64,000 bases of DNA. It comes from Bordetella holmesii ATCC 51541. Lineage in GTDB: Bacteria; Pseudomonadota; Gammaproteobacteria; Burkholderiales; Burkholderiaceae_B. Location of the stretch: assembly GCA_000612485.1 (NCBI GenBank), contig CP007494.1, forward strand, positions 3,635,675 to 3,699,674, in the 5' to 3' direction. Shown in pieces: positions 39,221-48,542 of the stretch (within the stretch, counting starts at the first letter, position 1; every line of letters starts with the position of its first letter). Below the pieces are notes generated by a model. That model searched no databases, had not been told where the DNA came from, and saw only the letters and a program-made list of their open reading frames with translations. The translations under genes were made by a program, and so were the position numbers.

Positions 39221-39889
39221 ATGCTGATCAATGCTGATTTCACCCGCCGCGCCATCGTGGCATCCAGCAGTTACCAATGGGTCGCCTCGCCACAGGGAGG
39301 CGTCGAGCGGGTGATGCTGGATCGCGTAGGCGCGGAGAAAGCCCGTGCCACCAGCATCGTGCGGTACGCACCCGAATCCTACTTTCCCGCGCACCCGCAT
39401 CCGGGTGGTGAGGAAATCCTGGTTCTGTCTGGAACCTTCTCTGAAGGAGGCTGGCATTACCCGGCAGGCTGGTATCTGCGCAACCCGCCCGGCTCCAGCC
39501 ATCAGCCCTCCAGCGCCGAGGGCGCAGTCATTTTCGTCAAGCTCCAGCAGATGCCGGATAACGAGACGCGCAGCGTCCGCATTAACACGCGCGACCCGGC
39601 CAATTGGTGCCGCGAGGGTGCGCGTGAGGTGTGCCCGTTATTCGCGACTGAGGGCGAGCAGGTCAGCCTGCAGCGCCTGGCTACTGGCGCAAATATTCTC
39701 GAAGCGTCGCAAAACGGCGCGGAAATCCTGGTCGTATCAGGCACTGTGGTGCTGGAGGAGACGCGCTACGAGCAAGGCAGTTGGCTGCGGCTGCCGGCAG
39801 GTGAACCTGCTGTGCCTCGTGCTGGCGATCAAGGTGCCACTGTGTACCTCAAGACGGGCCATTTGTCCGATGCGGAGGTAGCAGCATGA
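39221..39889 (+). CDS. Cupin protein (ChrR-like double cupin)
   Basis: A 222-residue protein with two cupin folds. The first has the metal-binding pattern FPAHPHPGGEEILVLSGTF and PGSSHQPSS; the second (GANILEASQNGAEILVVSG) lacks the His residues. The layout resembles the cupin of ChrR anti-sigma factors but without the N-terminal zinc domain. Its stop overlaps the ATG of the amine oxidase gene (ATGA), so the two are translationally coupled. Confidence 0.8.
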   Translation: MLINADFTRRAIVASSSYQWVASPQGGVERVMLDRVGAEKARATSIVRYAPESYFPAHPHPGGEEILVLSGTFSEGGWHYPAGWYLRNPPGSSHQPSSAEGAVIFVKLQQMPDNETRSVRINTRDPANWCREGAREVCPLFATEGEQVSLQRLATGANILEASQNGAEILVVSGTVVLEETRYEQGSWLRLPAGEPAVPRAGDQGATVYLKTGHLSDAEVAA

Positions 39890-41049
39890 GCCCGCATAAC
39901 GCACGCATCGTCATCGTCGGCGCTGGATTGAGCGGCCTGTACGCAGCCTATCTGCTGGCACGACAAGGCGTGACCGATTACGTGGTGCTGGAAGCTCGGG
40001 AGGCACCTGGCGGGCGTATCGCCTCTGCCGACGCCTCGGGACAGGTCGTTTCCCACGGAGCAGCACAAGCAAGCTCCGTTGACCGTTTCGATCTTGGCCC
40101 CGCCTGGTTCTGGCCCGGCTACCAGCGCGAACTCTGACGGCTGATCGAAGCACTGGGCCTGGAAAGCTTCAAGCAGTTCGAGGCCGGTGACATGGTGGTC
40201 GAGCGTTCGCCGCAGGACGCTCCCGTGCGCATGCATGGCTATGCGAACTCTCCGGCGTCCATGCGCCTGAAGGGTGGAATGGGCCGCCTGATCGAAGCGC
40301 TGCACCGCAGATTGAACTCAGGCCGTGTCCTGACCGGCCATACGGTGCAGAGCCTGCGCAAAAACGATTACCATGTTGTCGTCGAGAGCGTCGATGCCAG
40401 CGGTCGTCCCGTGACGTGGCACGCCGAGCACGTCCTGCTGGCGCTGCCGCCTCGTCTGATCGAAAACACCATTGCCTTCGAGCCAGCGTTGCCGGAGGCA
40501 CTCGCCCGGCAGTGGCGCGACACGGCCACATGGATGGCGCCGCACGCCAAGTACATCGCAATCTATGGCAGCCCGTTCTGGCGAGAACGGGGGTTATCAG
40601 GAGAGGGCCGCAGTGCACGCGGGCCGATGGGTGAGATCCATGATGCCTCCATGCCCGGCGGCAGCGCAGCGCTGTTTGGTTTCCTGGGTGTGCCGGCGCG
40701 CGTGCGCAGCACCGTTTCTGACGAGGTGATGCGCACGCACTGCCGTGCGCAGTGCGTCCGGATGTTCGGACCCGACGCGGCGACGCCCAAGGCCGACATC
40801 ATCAAAGACTGGGCACAAGACCCGCGCACCGCCACGGCAATGGATCGCGACGCGACGGGCCAGCATGCTCAGGCACCTGCGTCAAAAGCCGCATCAGGAC
40901 CTTGGCAAGGCTGCCTCACGGGCATCGCCAATGAGTGGTCGCCGCAGTTTCCGGGCTATCTCGCCGGCGCCATCGAAGCAGCAGGTCTGGGTGTCCAGGC
41001 ACTGACGCCAGGGGTATCCCGTGCGGCATTGAACAAGGAGTTGCCATGA
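39886..41049 (+). pseudogene. Flavin-dependent amine oxidase, in-frame stop
   Basis: An N-terminal FAD-binding motif (IVIVGAGLSGLYAAYLLA, VLEAREAPGGRI) and FDLGPAWFWPGYQREL are followed by TGA at 40135-40137. The same frame continues RLIEALGLESFKQFEAGD, LKGGMGRLIEALHRRL, VLLALPPRLIE and PGYLAGAIEAAG to 41049. A single TGA for CGA change would explain it. If translation restarts, GTG/ATG codons near 40192 would give a product without the FAD-binding half. Substrate unknown. Confidence 0.85.
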
Positions 41050-41288
41050 GACAGCAAGGCAAGACGGAGCGCATCACCGGTGCCACTCACGACATTGATG
41101 TGGCGACTGCCGAATTGCATGACCACCTGCTGCGCCGCGCACGGCTATGACTCGACCGTGGACGCAAGTTCGACGCCGAAGGCGAAGGCTTCACGCGCAT
41201 CAACCTGCCGTGTCCGCGCAGTGTGGTCGATGAGGCGCTGAACCGCCTCGCATCCGCCCTGGGCCGAGGCATTTTTCTATTAATCATT
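41046..41288 (+). pseudogene. PatB/MalY-type aminotransferase C-terminal remnant
   Basis: The ATG at 41046 overlaps the oxidase stop and opens a 34-codon frame that ends at TGA 41148. Directly after, in the same frame, LDRGRKFDAEGEGFTRINLP and CPRSVVDEALNRLASAL resemble the extreme C-terminus of PLP-dependent C-S lyases. The bulk of the enzyme is missing. The recognised part is short, so the assignment is tentative. Confidence 0.55.
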
Positions 41289-41304
41289 TTTAGGAGCGGA
41301 GGAT

Positions 41305-42348
41305 ATGCAATCGACATACCGTGCCATGCAAGTCACCCAGCCAGGCTTTCTGGAACTGGTGGAACATCCCACGCCAACACCAGGCGCGGGCGAAGTGTTG
41401 ATTGAAGTTGATGCCTGCGGCATCTGTGGCGCCGACGTGGGCGACATCGACGGTGCCGATCCGACGTTGCAGCCGCCTCGTGTACCCGGTCACGAGGTAG
41501 TGGGCCGGATCACCGCGCTGGGAGCGTATGTGCCGTCTATCTGGAAAATCGGCCAGCGTGTCGGTATTGGCCGACTGGGCGGGCCTTGCGGGGAGTGCGC
41601 GCAATGTCGCCAGGGACATTTTCAACTGTGCCAGAACCAGCCATTCGTCGGCGCCACCTGCGACGGCGGCTACGCCGAGGTCATGCTGGCTCGGGCGTCC
41701 GGCCTGGTGTCGATTCCCGACGAACTCCATGCGGAAGAAGCTGCTCCGATTCTTTGTGCGGGGATTGCGACGTTCAATGCCTTGAAGAAGTGCGGGGCGC
41801 AGGCCGGCGATACCGTCGCCATTCTGGGCATTGGTGGGCTGGGCCACATGGCGTTGCAATATGCGCGTCGCATGGGGTTTCGCGTAGTAGCCATAGGACG
41901 AGGCAGTGACATCGCCAACGATACGCTCGATCTGGGCGCACACATCTACATCGACACCAACGAAGAGGATGCGGCAGCCAAGCTCAAAGCCATGGGAGGC
42001 GCGCAGGCCATCATCACCACGATTGGCGCTCCTGCCGTGGTCTCCCCGCTGATGGTCGGGCTGGCGCCACAAGGCCGCCTGGTGCTACTTGGCGCAGGGA
42101 AAGATCCATTGCCTGTGTCTGCGGGCCACCTAGTTGTGGGAGAGCGCAGCGTACTGGGCTCAATCACCGGATCGCCCTGGGAGAACGAAAAAACGTTGGA
42201 TTTCAGCGTGCTGGCGGGGGTACGCCCCAAGATCGAAGTGATGCCATTCGAGCAGGCCAATGAAGCCTATCAACGCATGAAGTCAGGCAACGTCAAGTTC
42301 CGAATGGTGTTGACTGTTGGTGGCCCACGTAGCACCGAGATCGCCTGA
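41305..42348 (+). CDS. Zinc-dependent alcohol dehydrogenase
   Basis: A 347-residue medium-chain dehydrogenase. Catalytic zinc ligands in CGICGADVGD and GHEVVGR, structural zinc Cys in GGPCGECAQCRQGHFQLC, and the NAD(P) motif ILGIGGLGHMALQYARRMG are intact. It resembles the AdhP/YjgB group. The ATG is preceded by AGGAGCGGAGG. Last gene of the accessory cluster, intact although its upstream neighbours are damaged. Confidence 0.9.
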   Translation: MQSTYRAMQVTQPGFLELVEHPTPTPGAGEVLIEVDACGICGADVGDIDGADPTLQPPRVPGHEVVGRITALGAYVPSIWKIGQRVGIGRLGGPCGECAQCRQGHFQLCQNQPFVGATCDGGYAEVMLARASGLVSIPDELHAEEAAPILCAGIATFNALKKCGAQAGDTVAILGIGGLGHMALQYARRMGFRVVAIGRGSDIANDTLDLGAHIYIDTNEEDAAAKLKAMGGAQAIITTIGAPAVVSPLMVGLAPQGRLVLLGAGKDPLPVSAGHLVVGERSVLGSITGSPWENEKTLDFSVLAGVRPKIEVMPFEQANEAYQRMKSGNVKFRMVLTVGGPRSTEIA

Positions 42349-42362
42349 AGCTCAAAGATACT

Positions 42363-42446
42363 CAACCGGGCAAGCCACGACAGGATGCCTACGTCGAACG
42401 CCTCAACACGACCGTGGGTTACGAATGGGTGTTCCAACATCGCTGA
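42363..42446 (+). pseudogene. Remnant of an IS3-family OrfB C-terminus
   Basis: In the stretch after the alcohol dehydrogenase stop, QPGKPRQDAYVERLNT and VGYEWVFQHR followed by TGA match the catalytic-Glu region of an IS3-family transposase (PGKPxQNxYVERxN). Only 28 codons survive. It belongs to neither the IS3 element that follows nor, as far as can be judged, the IS150-like remnant at 35683. Confidence 0.75.
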
Positions 42447-42531
42447 GACGATATGGAGCATGTACATTGCGACACCATGACCTGCTCCCCGTGATTAGTA
42501 CGAAATCGATGTAGAGTCCGTTCCCAAAGGA

Positions 42532-42798
42532 ATGGCAATGAAGAAACGATTTACGGAAGAGCAAATCATCGGCGTGCTCAAGGAAGCCGATGCAGGTGCC
42601 AAGCCCGCAGAGTTGTGCCGCAAGCATGGAATCTCCGAGGCAACGTACTACAACTGGAAGGCGAAGTTCGGTGGCATGACGGTGTCGGACGCTCAGAGGC
42701 TCAAGGAGCTGGAGCAGGAGAACAACAAGCTCAAGAAGCTGTTGGCCGAGTCGATGCTGGACAAGGCGGCGCTTCAGGATCTGCTAAGCCGAAAGTAG
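42532..42798 (+). CDS. IS3 OrfA, copy 3
   Basis: An 88-residue HTH protein: MAMKKRFTEEQIIGVLKEAD, CRKHGISEATYYNWKAKFGG, then a leucine-zipper segment LKELEQENNKLKKLLAES. It binds the element ends and regulates transposition. OrfB lies in the -1 frame, as usual for IS3; a run such as GAAAG at 42791-42795 just before the stop might allow slippage. Confidence 0.93.
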   Translation: MAMKKRFTEEQIIGVLKEADAGAKPAELCRKHGISEATYYNWKAKFGGMTVSDAQRLKELEQENNKLKKLLAESMLDKAALQDLLSRK

Positions 42799-42836
42799 TC
42801 AGCCCGCAGGCCAAACGCGAGGCGGTCAGGACATTA

Positions 42837-43658
42837 ATGACCGAGCGCAGCATGGGTGTTACCCGGGCCTGTGGGCTGGTAGGAATTTCGCGGTCGCTGT
42901 TTGCCTACGAGAGCACACGCTCAGGCGATGCTGCGCTGACCGAGCGCATGAAAGAGATGGCAGTGGCGAAACGACGCTACGGCTATCGGAGGATCCATGT
43001 GCTCTTACGTCGCGAAGGCTGGCAAGCAAATCACAAGCGAATCTGGCGGCTGTACAGTCTGGCAGGGTTAAGCGTGCGAAAACGAAAGCGTAAGCGAATC
43101 GCGGCGACCGAGCGCGTGGTTCGCCCAGCGGCAATCGCGCCGAATCAGAGTTGGTCAATGGACTTTGTGGCCGACGGCCTAGCCTATGGCCGCCGATTCC
43201 GCTGTTTGACTATCGTCGATGACTACACTCGCGAATGCCTGGCCATCGAGGTCGATACGTCGTTGCCGGGACTGCGTGTTGCCATGGTGCTGCAACGGCT
43301 GGCGGAGATGCGTGGCCTGCCGCGATCTATTACCGTGGACAACGGGCCAGAGTTCGCCGGAAGAGCCTTGGACGCCTGGGCCTACCAAGCAGGCGTAAAG
43401 CTGTCGTTTATTCGGCCGGGTAAGCCGGTGGAGAACGCTTATATCGAAAGTTTCAACGGCAAGTTCCGCGACGAATGCCTTAACGAGCACTGGTTCTTGT
43501 CCCTGCGACAGGCTAAAAGCTTGATCGAAAACTGGCGAGTCGAGTACAACACCGATCGGCCTCACAGCGCGCTCGGATATTTAACGCCGGCGCAATTCGT
43601 GCAGGCTCATCAGAAAGAAGGTCTTTTACCCCTGGGCTCTATGTCGGTGCCGTACTAA
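42837..43658 (+). CDS. IS3 transposase OrfB, copy 3
   Basis: The rve-type transposase: HTH_21 region (RACGLVGISRSLFAYEST, AKRRYGYRRIHVLLRREGW) and DDE residues in WSMDFVADGLAYG, ITVDNGPEF and ENAYIESFNGKFRDE. ATG 42837 is the first in-frame start; in IS3 elements the active enzyme is usually an OrfAB fusion made by -1 frameshifting, and the frame is open back to 42615, so a fusion is possible. Confidence 0.92.
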   Translation: MTERSMGVTRACGLVGISRSLFAYESTRSGDAALTERMKEMAVAKRRYGYRRIHVLLRREGWQANHKRIWRLYSLAGLSVRKRKRKRIAATERVVRPAAIAPNQSWSMDFVADGLAYGRRFRCLTIVDDYTRECLAIEVDTSLPGLRVAMVLQRLAEMRGLPRSITVDNGPEFAGRALDAWAYQAGVKLSFIRPGKPVENAYIESFNGKFRDECLNEHWFLSLRQAKSLIENWRVEYNTDRPHSALGYLTPAQFVQAHQKEGLLPLGSMSVPY

Positions 43659-43674
43659 ATCTGGGGGCAGGTCA

Positions 43675-43847
43675 ACCACACCTTGGATGTGCCAATCCTG
43701 AGTATCTGACGATGGCTTTGCGCGAATCGACCGCAAACCAGGGGCCAGCCATGACCGCGTAGCGTCCCCTGCTTGCGGTAGTCGCTAGAAACGGGAGTAT
43801 CGCCCTGGCATCGCTTGCATTTTTCAGCTGTGTCCCCCAGAATCACG
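43675..43847. other. Residual DNA between IS3 copy 3 and the SOS box
   Basis: About 170 bp without a recognisable gene. The IS3 insertion is 174 bp upstream of the LexA box, so the lexA promoter itself is intact. Confidence 0.5.
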
Positions 43848-43863
43848 CTGTATATACATACAG
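43848..43863 (+). promoter_or_regulatory. LexA (SOS) box
   Basis: CTGTATATACATACAG is a perfect match to the CTGT-N8-ACAG consensus. It lies 45 bp upstream of the lexA ATG, as expected for autorepression. Confidence 0.93.
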
Positions 43864-43907
43864 TCCGTGGTTCACACAAGCCCCGGGCCATCATTGGGAT
43901 CATTACC

Positions 43908-44561
43908 ATGGCCACCAAACTCACGGATCGCCAGCAGGAAATTCTCGACCTGATCCGGCAAACCGTCGCCCGTACCGGCTTTCCCCCCACGCGCGCCGAG
44001 ATCGCACAGGCGCTGGGCTTCCGGTCGCCCAATGCCGCTGAAGACCACCTCAAGGCGCTGGCACGCAAGGGCGCCATTGAACTGACCGCCGGTGCCTCGC
44101 GTGGCATCCGCCTCAAAGGGCCCGAGCCCAGTGCGCCCAGCCAGGCTCTGCTGCCCCACCCTGCTCTGGCGCAGTTATTGCTGCCACTCGTGGGACGCGT
44201 AGCTGCCGGCTCGCCCATCCTCGCGGCCGAACATGTCGAACGCGAGGTGGGCGTGGATCCAGGCCTGTTTGCCCAAGCCCCTGACTACCTGCTCAAAGTC
44301 CGCGGCATGAGCATGCGCGATGCAGGCATACTCGAGGGCGATCTGCTGGCGGTCAAAAAGGCGGCTGAAGCGCGCAACGGCCAAATCGTCGTGGCGCGCC
44401 TCGGCGACGATGTCACCGTCAAACGCCTGCAACGCCACGGCAGCCGTATCGAGCTGCTCCCCGAAAACCCCGAGTTCGCACCCATCGTGTTGAGCCCGGA
44501 CGACGAGTTCGCACTGGAAGGCATCGCGGTGGGCTTGATTCGCACCCATAGCCTGCACTGA
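43908..44561 (+). CDS. lexA: LexA repressor
   Basis: A 217-residue repressor-protease. N-terminal winged helix ([40 protein letters not shown]), autocleavage site Ala-Gly in RVAAGSPI, catalytic Ser in [11 protein letters not shown] and Lys in LLAVKKAAE. RecA filaments trigger self-cleavage and SOS induction. ATG 43908 follows the SOS box; the frame upstream of it is not conserved. An ISL3 element follows 33 bp after its stop. Confidence 0.96.
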   Translation: MATKLTDRQQEILDLIRQTVARTGFPPTRAEIAQALGFRSPNAAEDHLKALARKGAIELTAGASRGIRLKGPEPSAPSQALLPHPALAQLLLPLVGRVAAGSPILAAEHVEREVGVDPGLFAQAPDYLLKVRGMSMRDAGILEGDLLAVKKAAEARNGQIVVARLGDDVTVKRLQRHGSRIELLPENPEFAPIVLSPDDEFALEGIAVGLIRTHSLH

Positions 44562-44639
44562 CGCAGCCCGCACAAAAACAGCAGCCATAAAAAAGGTTCA
44601 TCGCGGAATAGCGTGGAGCCGTGCTTGATTGCCGTTACG

Positions 44640-44667
44640 CTTGATCCTTGATTTTTCAAGGATCAAG
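44640..44667 (+). promoter_or_regulatory. Perfect hairpin just upstream of the ISL3 transposase start
   Basis: CTTGATCCTTGA (44640-44651) and TCAAGGATCAAG (44656-44667) pair fully with a TTTT loop, ending 9 bp before the transposase ATG. The same structure is in the truncated copy at 52738-52765. It could sequester the ribosome site in read-through RNA, a known way IS elements limit transposase expression. Confidence 0.75.
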
Positions 44668-44676
44668 GCCGGGATC

Positions 44677-45897
44677 ATGCTGGACCGCAAGACGATCGAG
44701 AGGTTGGGTGGGTGGGAAGGTTATCGGGTGGAGCGGGTCGTGTGGCCTGAAGGTGAGAGCCGGACGGTCACGATTTACCTGAAGCCTTCAGCGCGAACGA
44801 TGCACTGCGAGCACTGCGGCAACCGATGTCGGCAGGTGCATGAGACGACCACGCGCCGGGTGCGGGATCTGCCGCTAATGGCGCTGCGAGTGACGCTGGT
44901 AGTGCCGCGTCGGCGGGTCTGGTGCGAGCAGTGCGGTGGACCGCATCTGGAGAGGCTGAGCTGGCTGGGCCGTTACCAGCGAGTGACCGACCGGCTGGCC
45001 GAGGCGGTCAGCCAGTTGCTTGAGTCCAGCAACATTCTGGCCGTGGCGCGCTTCTTCCAACTGGGTTGGCACACGGTCAAGGCGCTGGACAAGGCCCTGC
45101 TGCGACGGGCGATCCAAGAGCCGGACTGGAGCCAGATCCACTACCTAGCGATGGACGAGTTCGCTCTACACAAGGGCCATCGTTATGCCACGGTCGTTGT
45201 CGATCCGATCCGCCGTCAGGTGCTATGGATCGGTGATGGCCGCTCGCGCGAGACGGCCAGAGCCTTCTTCGAACAACTGCCAACTGGGGTTGCCCAGCAG
45301 ATCCGGGCCGTAGCGATCGACATGACGACGGCCTATGAGCTGGAGATCCAGGCCAACTGCCCCAACGCCGAGATCGTCTACGACCTGTTCCACGTCGTGG
45401 CCAAGTACGGCCGTGAAGTGATAGACCGGGTGCGTGTAGACCAAGCGAACCAGTTGCGGCACGACAAGCCGGCCCGCCGGGTGATCAAGTCCAGTCGCTG
45501 GCTACTGCTGCGCAATCGCAAAAACCTCGATCCGTGCCAATCGGTAAAGTTGGACGAGTTGCTCCAGGCCAACCAGCCCTTGCTCACCGCTTATCTGATG
45601 CGCGATGAGCTCAAACAGCTGTGGTTCTACCAACACCCCGGCTACGCCCGCCAGGCATGGGATCACTGGCTGCAACAGGCTCAGGGCAGCGGCATCGCCG
45701 CCTTGGCTCACTTCGCGCTCAAGCTAAAAGCCTATCTGCACGGGATTCTGTCTCGCTGTCGCCACCGGCTCAACACCAGCATCGTCGAGGGCATCAACAA
45801 CACCATCAAAGTCATCAAGCGCCGCGCCTACGGCTACCGCGATCAGGAGTACTTCTTCCTCAAGATCCGGTCTGCATTCCCCGGTATTCCTCGATGA
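44677..45897 (+). CDS. ISL3-family transposase
   Basis: A 406-residue transposase. N-terminal zinc finger (MHCEHCGNRCRQVHE, VWCEQCGGPHLERL), HTH region (LAEAVSQLLESSNILAVARF) and DDE_Tnp_ISL3 core: IHYLAMDEFALHKGHRYATVV, AVAIDMTTAYELEIQAN and, near the end, STIVEGINNTIKVIKRRAYGY-type Glu motif (NTSIVEGINNTIKV). Start at MLDRKTIERLGG; a TTG further upstream at 44629 is inside the hairpin. Confidence 0.93.
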   Translation: MLDRKTIERLGGWEGYRVERVVWPEGESRTVTIYLKPSARTMHCEHCGNRCRQVHETTTRRVRDLPLMALRVTLVVPRRRVWCEQCGGPHLERLSWLGRYQRVTDRLAEAVSQLLESSNILAVARFFQLGWHTVKALDKALLRRAIQEPDWSQIHYLAMDEFALHKGHRYATVVVDPIRRQVLWIGDGRSRETARAFFEQLPTGVAQQIRAVAIDMTTAYELEIQANCPNAEIVYDLFHVVAKYGREVIDRVRVDQANQLRHDKPARRVIKSSRWLLLRNRKNLDPCQSVKLDELLQANQPLLTAYLMRDELKQLWFYQHPGYARQAWDHWLQQAQGSGIAALAHFALKLKAYLHGILSRCRHRLNTSIVEGINNTIKVIKRRAYGYRDQEYFFLKIRSAFPGIPR

Positions 45898-45908
45898 ACC
45901 AAAAAAAA

Positions 45909-45941
45909 CCCCCGCCATCTTGAGATGGCGGGGGTTTTTTT
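45909..45941. terminator. Strong bidirectional terminator downstream of lon
   Basis: CCCCCGCCATCT (45909-45920) pairs with AGATGGCGGGGG (45923-45934) across a 2-nt loop (TG), with an A8 tract before and a T7 tract after. It would terminate lon on the minus strand and read-through from ISL3 on the plus strand. Confidence 0.9.
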
Positions 45942-45947
45942 GGCGGA

Positions 45948-48377
45948 TCAGTGCTTGAGCACGGGATCGCCTGACTCCACTGGCTTGCTGACAATGGTTT
46001 CCTTGACGGGCTCTTCATCGGCCAAGGGCTCGGGCAGACGCTCCAGCGCCATTTCCAGCACCTTGTCGATCCAGCGCACCGGCACGATCTCCAAGCAGTT
46101 CTTCACGTTGTCTGGAATCTCTGCGAGATCCTTGACGTTTTCTTCCGGTATCAACACGGTCTTGATGCCACCGCGGTGCGCTGCCAGAAGCTTTTCCTTC
46201 AGGCCACCAATAGGCAGAACCTCGCCTCGCAGGGTGATCTCGCCGGTCATGGCAACATCCGCGCGCACCGGGATGCGCGACAGCGCCGACACCATGGCCG
46301 TAGTGATGGCGATACCCGCCGACGGCCCATCCTTAGGCGTGGCGCCTTCAGGAACGTGGACGTGCATGTCGTGCTTCTCGAACACGCTATCGGCAAAGCC
46401 CAGACGGCGAGCCCGCGACCGCACTACGGTACGGGCCGCTTCCACCGACTCTTTCATGACGTCGCCCAGCGAACCCGTGCGCTGAATATTGCCTTTACCG
46501 GGCATGTCCGCCACTTCAATGGTCAGCAGATCGCCGCCCACCTCGGTCCACGCCAAACCGGTCACCTGCCCGATCTGGTTCTCTTTCTCAGCCATGCCAA
46601 ACGTATAACGGCGCACGCCGAGATAGGCATCGAGGTTCTCGGCATTGACCACGACCGGGCCGGTCTCAGGCTCGCCCTTATCCTTTGCCGTAAGCAATTG
46701 CTTGACCACTTTGCGGCATATCTTGCCCACTTCTCGTTCGAGCGAACGCACTCCCGCTTCACGCGTGTAATAACGCACGATGTCGCGCAACGCGCTTTCT
46801 TCGACCGTCAGTTCGTTTTCCTTCACGCCGTTGTTCTTCATCAGCTTGGGCAACAAATGATCGCTGCCGATATGGATTTTCTCTTCTTCGGTGTAACCCG
46901 ACAGACGAATCACTTCCATACGATCAAGCAAGGCCGGCGGAATATTCAGCGTATTGCTGGTCGCCACGAACATCACGTCGGACAGATCAAAGTCCACCTC
47001 GATGTAATGATCCTGGAAGGTGTGATTCTGTTCCGGATCCAGGACCTCAAGCAATGCCGACGACGGGTCGCCGCGAAAATCCATGCCCAGCTTGTCAATC
47101 TCATCGAGCAGGAAGAGCGGATTGCGAACGGCCACCTTGGACATGTTCTGCAAGATCTTGCCCGGCATGGAGCCGATGTACGTCCGACGGTGCCCACGGA
47201 TCTCGGCCTCGTCGCGCACGCCACCTAACGCCATCCGGACGAACTTCCGGTTGGTCGCCTTGGCAATGGACTGTCCCAGCGAGGTCTTACCCACGCCCGG
47301 AGGGCCCACCAGACACAGGATAGGCGCCTTGACCTTGTCGACACGCTGTTGCACCCCAAGATACTCGAGAATGCGCTCTTTGACCTTCTCCAGGCCATAG
47401 TGGTCATCGTCCAGCACCCGCTCGGCATTGGCGATCGAGTTGTTGATCTTGCTTTTCTTCTTCCAGGGAAGATTGATGATCGTGTCGATGTAGTTGCGCA
47501 CCACCGTGGCTTCGGCGGACATCGGCGACATGAGCTTGAGCTTTTTGAGCTCAGCGTCGGCCTTCTTGCGCGCCTCTTTGGGCATGTGCGCGGCGATGAT
47601 CTTCTTTTCGAGCTCTTCGAGATCAGCGCCCTCTTCGCCCTCGCCCAACTCCTTCTGAATGGCCTTGACCTGCTCATTCAGATAGTAGTCGCGCTTGCTC
47701 TTCTCCATCTGCTTCTTGACGCGGCCACGGATGCGCTTTTCGACCTGCAGAATGTCGATTTCGGTTTCCAGCTGCGCGAGCAGCCCCTCAAGGCGCTCGG
47801 CCGTGGGCACGATTTCGAGCATCTTCTGCTTTTGCTCAAGCTTGAGCGGCAGATGCGCAGCGATGGTGTCGGCCAAGCGGCCGGCGTCGTCGATACCCGC
47901 CAACGAGGTCAGGATCTCGGGCGGAATCTTCTTGTTGAGCTTCACGTACTGCTCGAACTGCGCCACGATGGCACGGCGTAACGCCTCCGCCTCGGGGCCT
48001 GCCGTGGCGTCGGGCGCGATCGGCGTGACCTGGCAGGTAAAGTGCGAGTCAGCATCCTGAATGCTGTCGATGCGCGCGCGCTGGCTGCCCTCGACCAGCA
48101 CTTTGACGGTGCCATCGGGCAGCTTGAGCATCTGCAGAATACTGGCTACGCAACCGATGTCGTAGACGTCTTCCGGAGTGGGGTCATCCTTACCGGCGGA
48201 CTTCTGCGCCACCAGCATGATGCTTTTACCCGCTTCCATCGCCACTTCCAGCGCACGGATCGAGCGCGGGCGCCCGACGAACAGCGGAATAACCATGTGC
48301 GGAAACACCACCACGTCGCGCAGAGGCAACAGGGGCAAGTCAATCGGATCTGAAGGCAGGGTCTGGCTCGCAGACAT
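45948..48377 (-). CDS. lon: ATP-dependent protease Lon
   Basis: An 809-residue Lon. N-terminal substrate domain ([20 protein letters not shown]), coiled-coil middle, AAA+ module with Walker [12 protein letters not shown] and Walker [11 protein letters not shown], and C-terminal protease domain with catalytic Ser in [15 protein letters not shown] and Lys in [14 protein letters not shown]. It degrades damaged and regulatory proteins. Downstream of clpX on the same strand, with a terminator between them. Full length. Confidence 0.97.
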   Translation of the reverse strand: MSASQTLPSDPIDLPLLPLRDVVVFPHMVIPLFVGRPRSIRALEVAMEAGKSIMLVAQKSAGKDDPTPEDVYDIGCVASILQMLKLPDGTVKVLVEGSQRARIDSIQDADSHFTCQVTPIAPDATAGPEAEALRRAIVAQFEQYVKLNKKIPPEILTSLAGIDDAGRLADTIAAHLPLKLEQKQKMLEIVPTAERLEGLLAQLETEIDILQVEKRIRGRVKKQMEKSKRDYYLNEQVKAIQKELGEGEEGADLEELEKKIIAAHMPKEARKKADAELKKLKLMSPMSAEATVVRNYIDTIINLPWKKKSKINNSIANAERVLDDDHYGLEKVKERILEYLGVQQRVDKVKAPILCLVGPPGVGKTSLGQSIAKATNRKFVRMALGGVRDEAEIRGHRRTYIGSMPGKILQNMSKVAVRNPLFLLDEIDKLGMDFRGDPSSALLEVLDPEQNHTFQDHYIEVDFDLSDVMFVATSNTLNIPPALLDRMEVIRLSGYTEEEKIHIGSDHLLPKLMKNNGVKENELTVEESALRDIVRYYTREAGVRSLEREVGKICRKVVKQLLTAKDKGEPETGPVVVNAENLDAYLGVRRYTFGMAEKENQIGQVTGLAWTEVGGDLLTIEVADMPGKGNIQRTGSLGDVMKESVEAARTVVRSRARRLGFADSVFEKHDMHVHVPEGATPKDGPSAGIAITTAMVSALSRIPVRADVAMTGEITLRGEVLPIGGLKEKLLAAHRGGIKTVLIPEENVKDLAEIPDNVKNCLEIVPVRWIDKVLEMALERLPEPLADEEPVKETIVSKPVESGDPVLKH

Positions 48378-48500
48378 AGGGGGTTCCTCAGAGTGAATGA
48401 GAGGGACACAAGGGCTGCATAGGCCCGAGGTCGGTTACGTCTGATATGGGAACGATAGCCCAAAAATCAAGATGCTGATTACGCGGCCGCATCAAGATGC

Positions 48501-48528
48501 AAAAAAACCCGCCAATGACGGGTTTTTT
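48501..48528 (-). terminator. Terminator between clpX and lon
   Basis: AACCCG pairs with CGGGTT across CCAATGA, with an A-run on one side (48501-48507) and a T-run on the other (48523-48528). It lies 15 bp after the clpX stop, so lon is likely to have its own promoter in the 150 bp before 48377. Confidence 0.85.
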
Positions 48529-48542
48529 GCAGAGCATGCGGC

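Larger units (their letters stand above)
42478..43674 (+). mobile_element. IS3-family element, copy 3, intact
   Basis: A 1,197-bp element with ends TGACCTGCTCCCCGTGATTA (42478) and the complement of TAAATCTGGGGGCAGGTCA (ending 43674). The flanking ACCA at 42474-42477 and 43675-43678 is a 4-bp target duplication, which suggests the IS407 subgroup and simple transposition. It is the reference copy for the three altered ones. Confidence 0.95.
44595..45900 (+). mobile_element. ISL3-family element, intact
   Basis: A 1,306-bp element with ends GGTTCATCGCGGAATAGCG (44595) and the complement of CCCGGTATTCCTCGATGAACC (ending 45900), an imperfect inverted repeat. Both flanks are A-tracts (ATAAAAAA left, AAAAAAAA right), so an 8-bp duplication with one mismatch is possible but not provable. 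It sits between lexA and the lon terminator. Confidence 0.92.

Noticed and set aside
37316..42348. Novel defence system
   Set aside because: The genes are metabolic or redox enzymes; no nuclease, ATPase sensor or phage-related partner is present.
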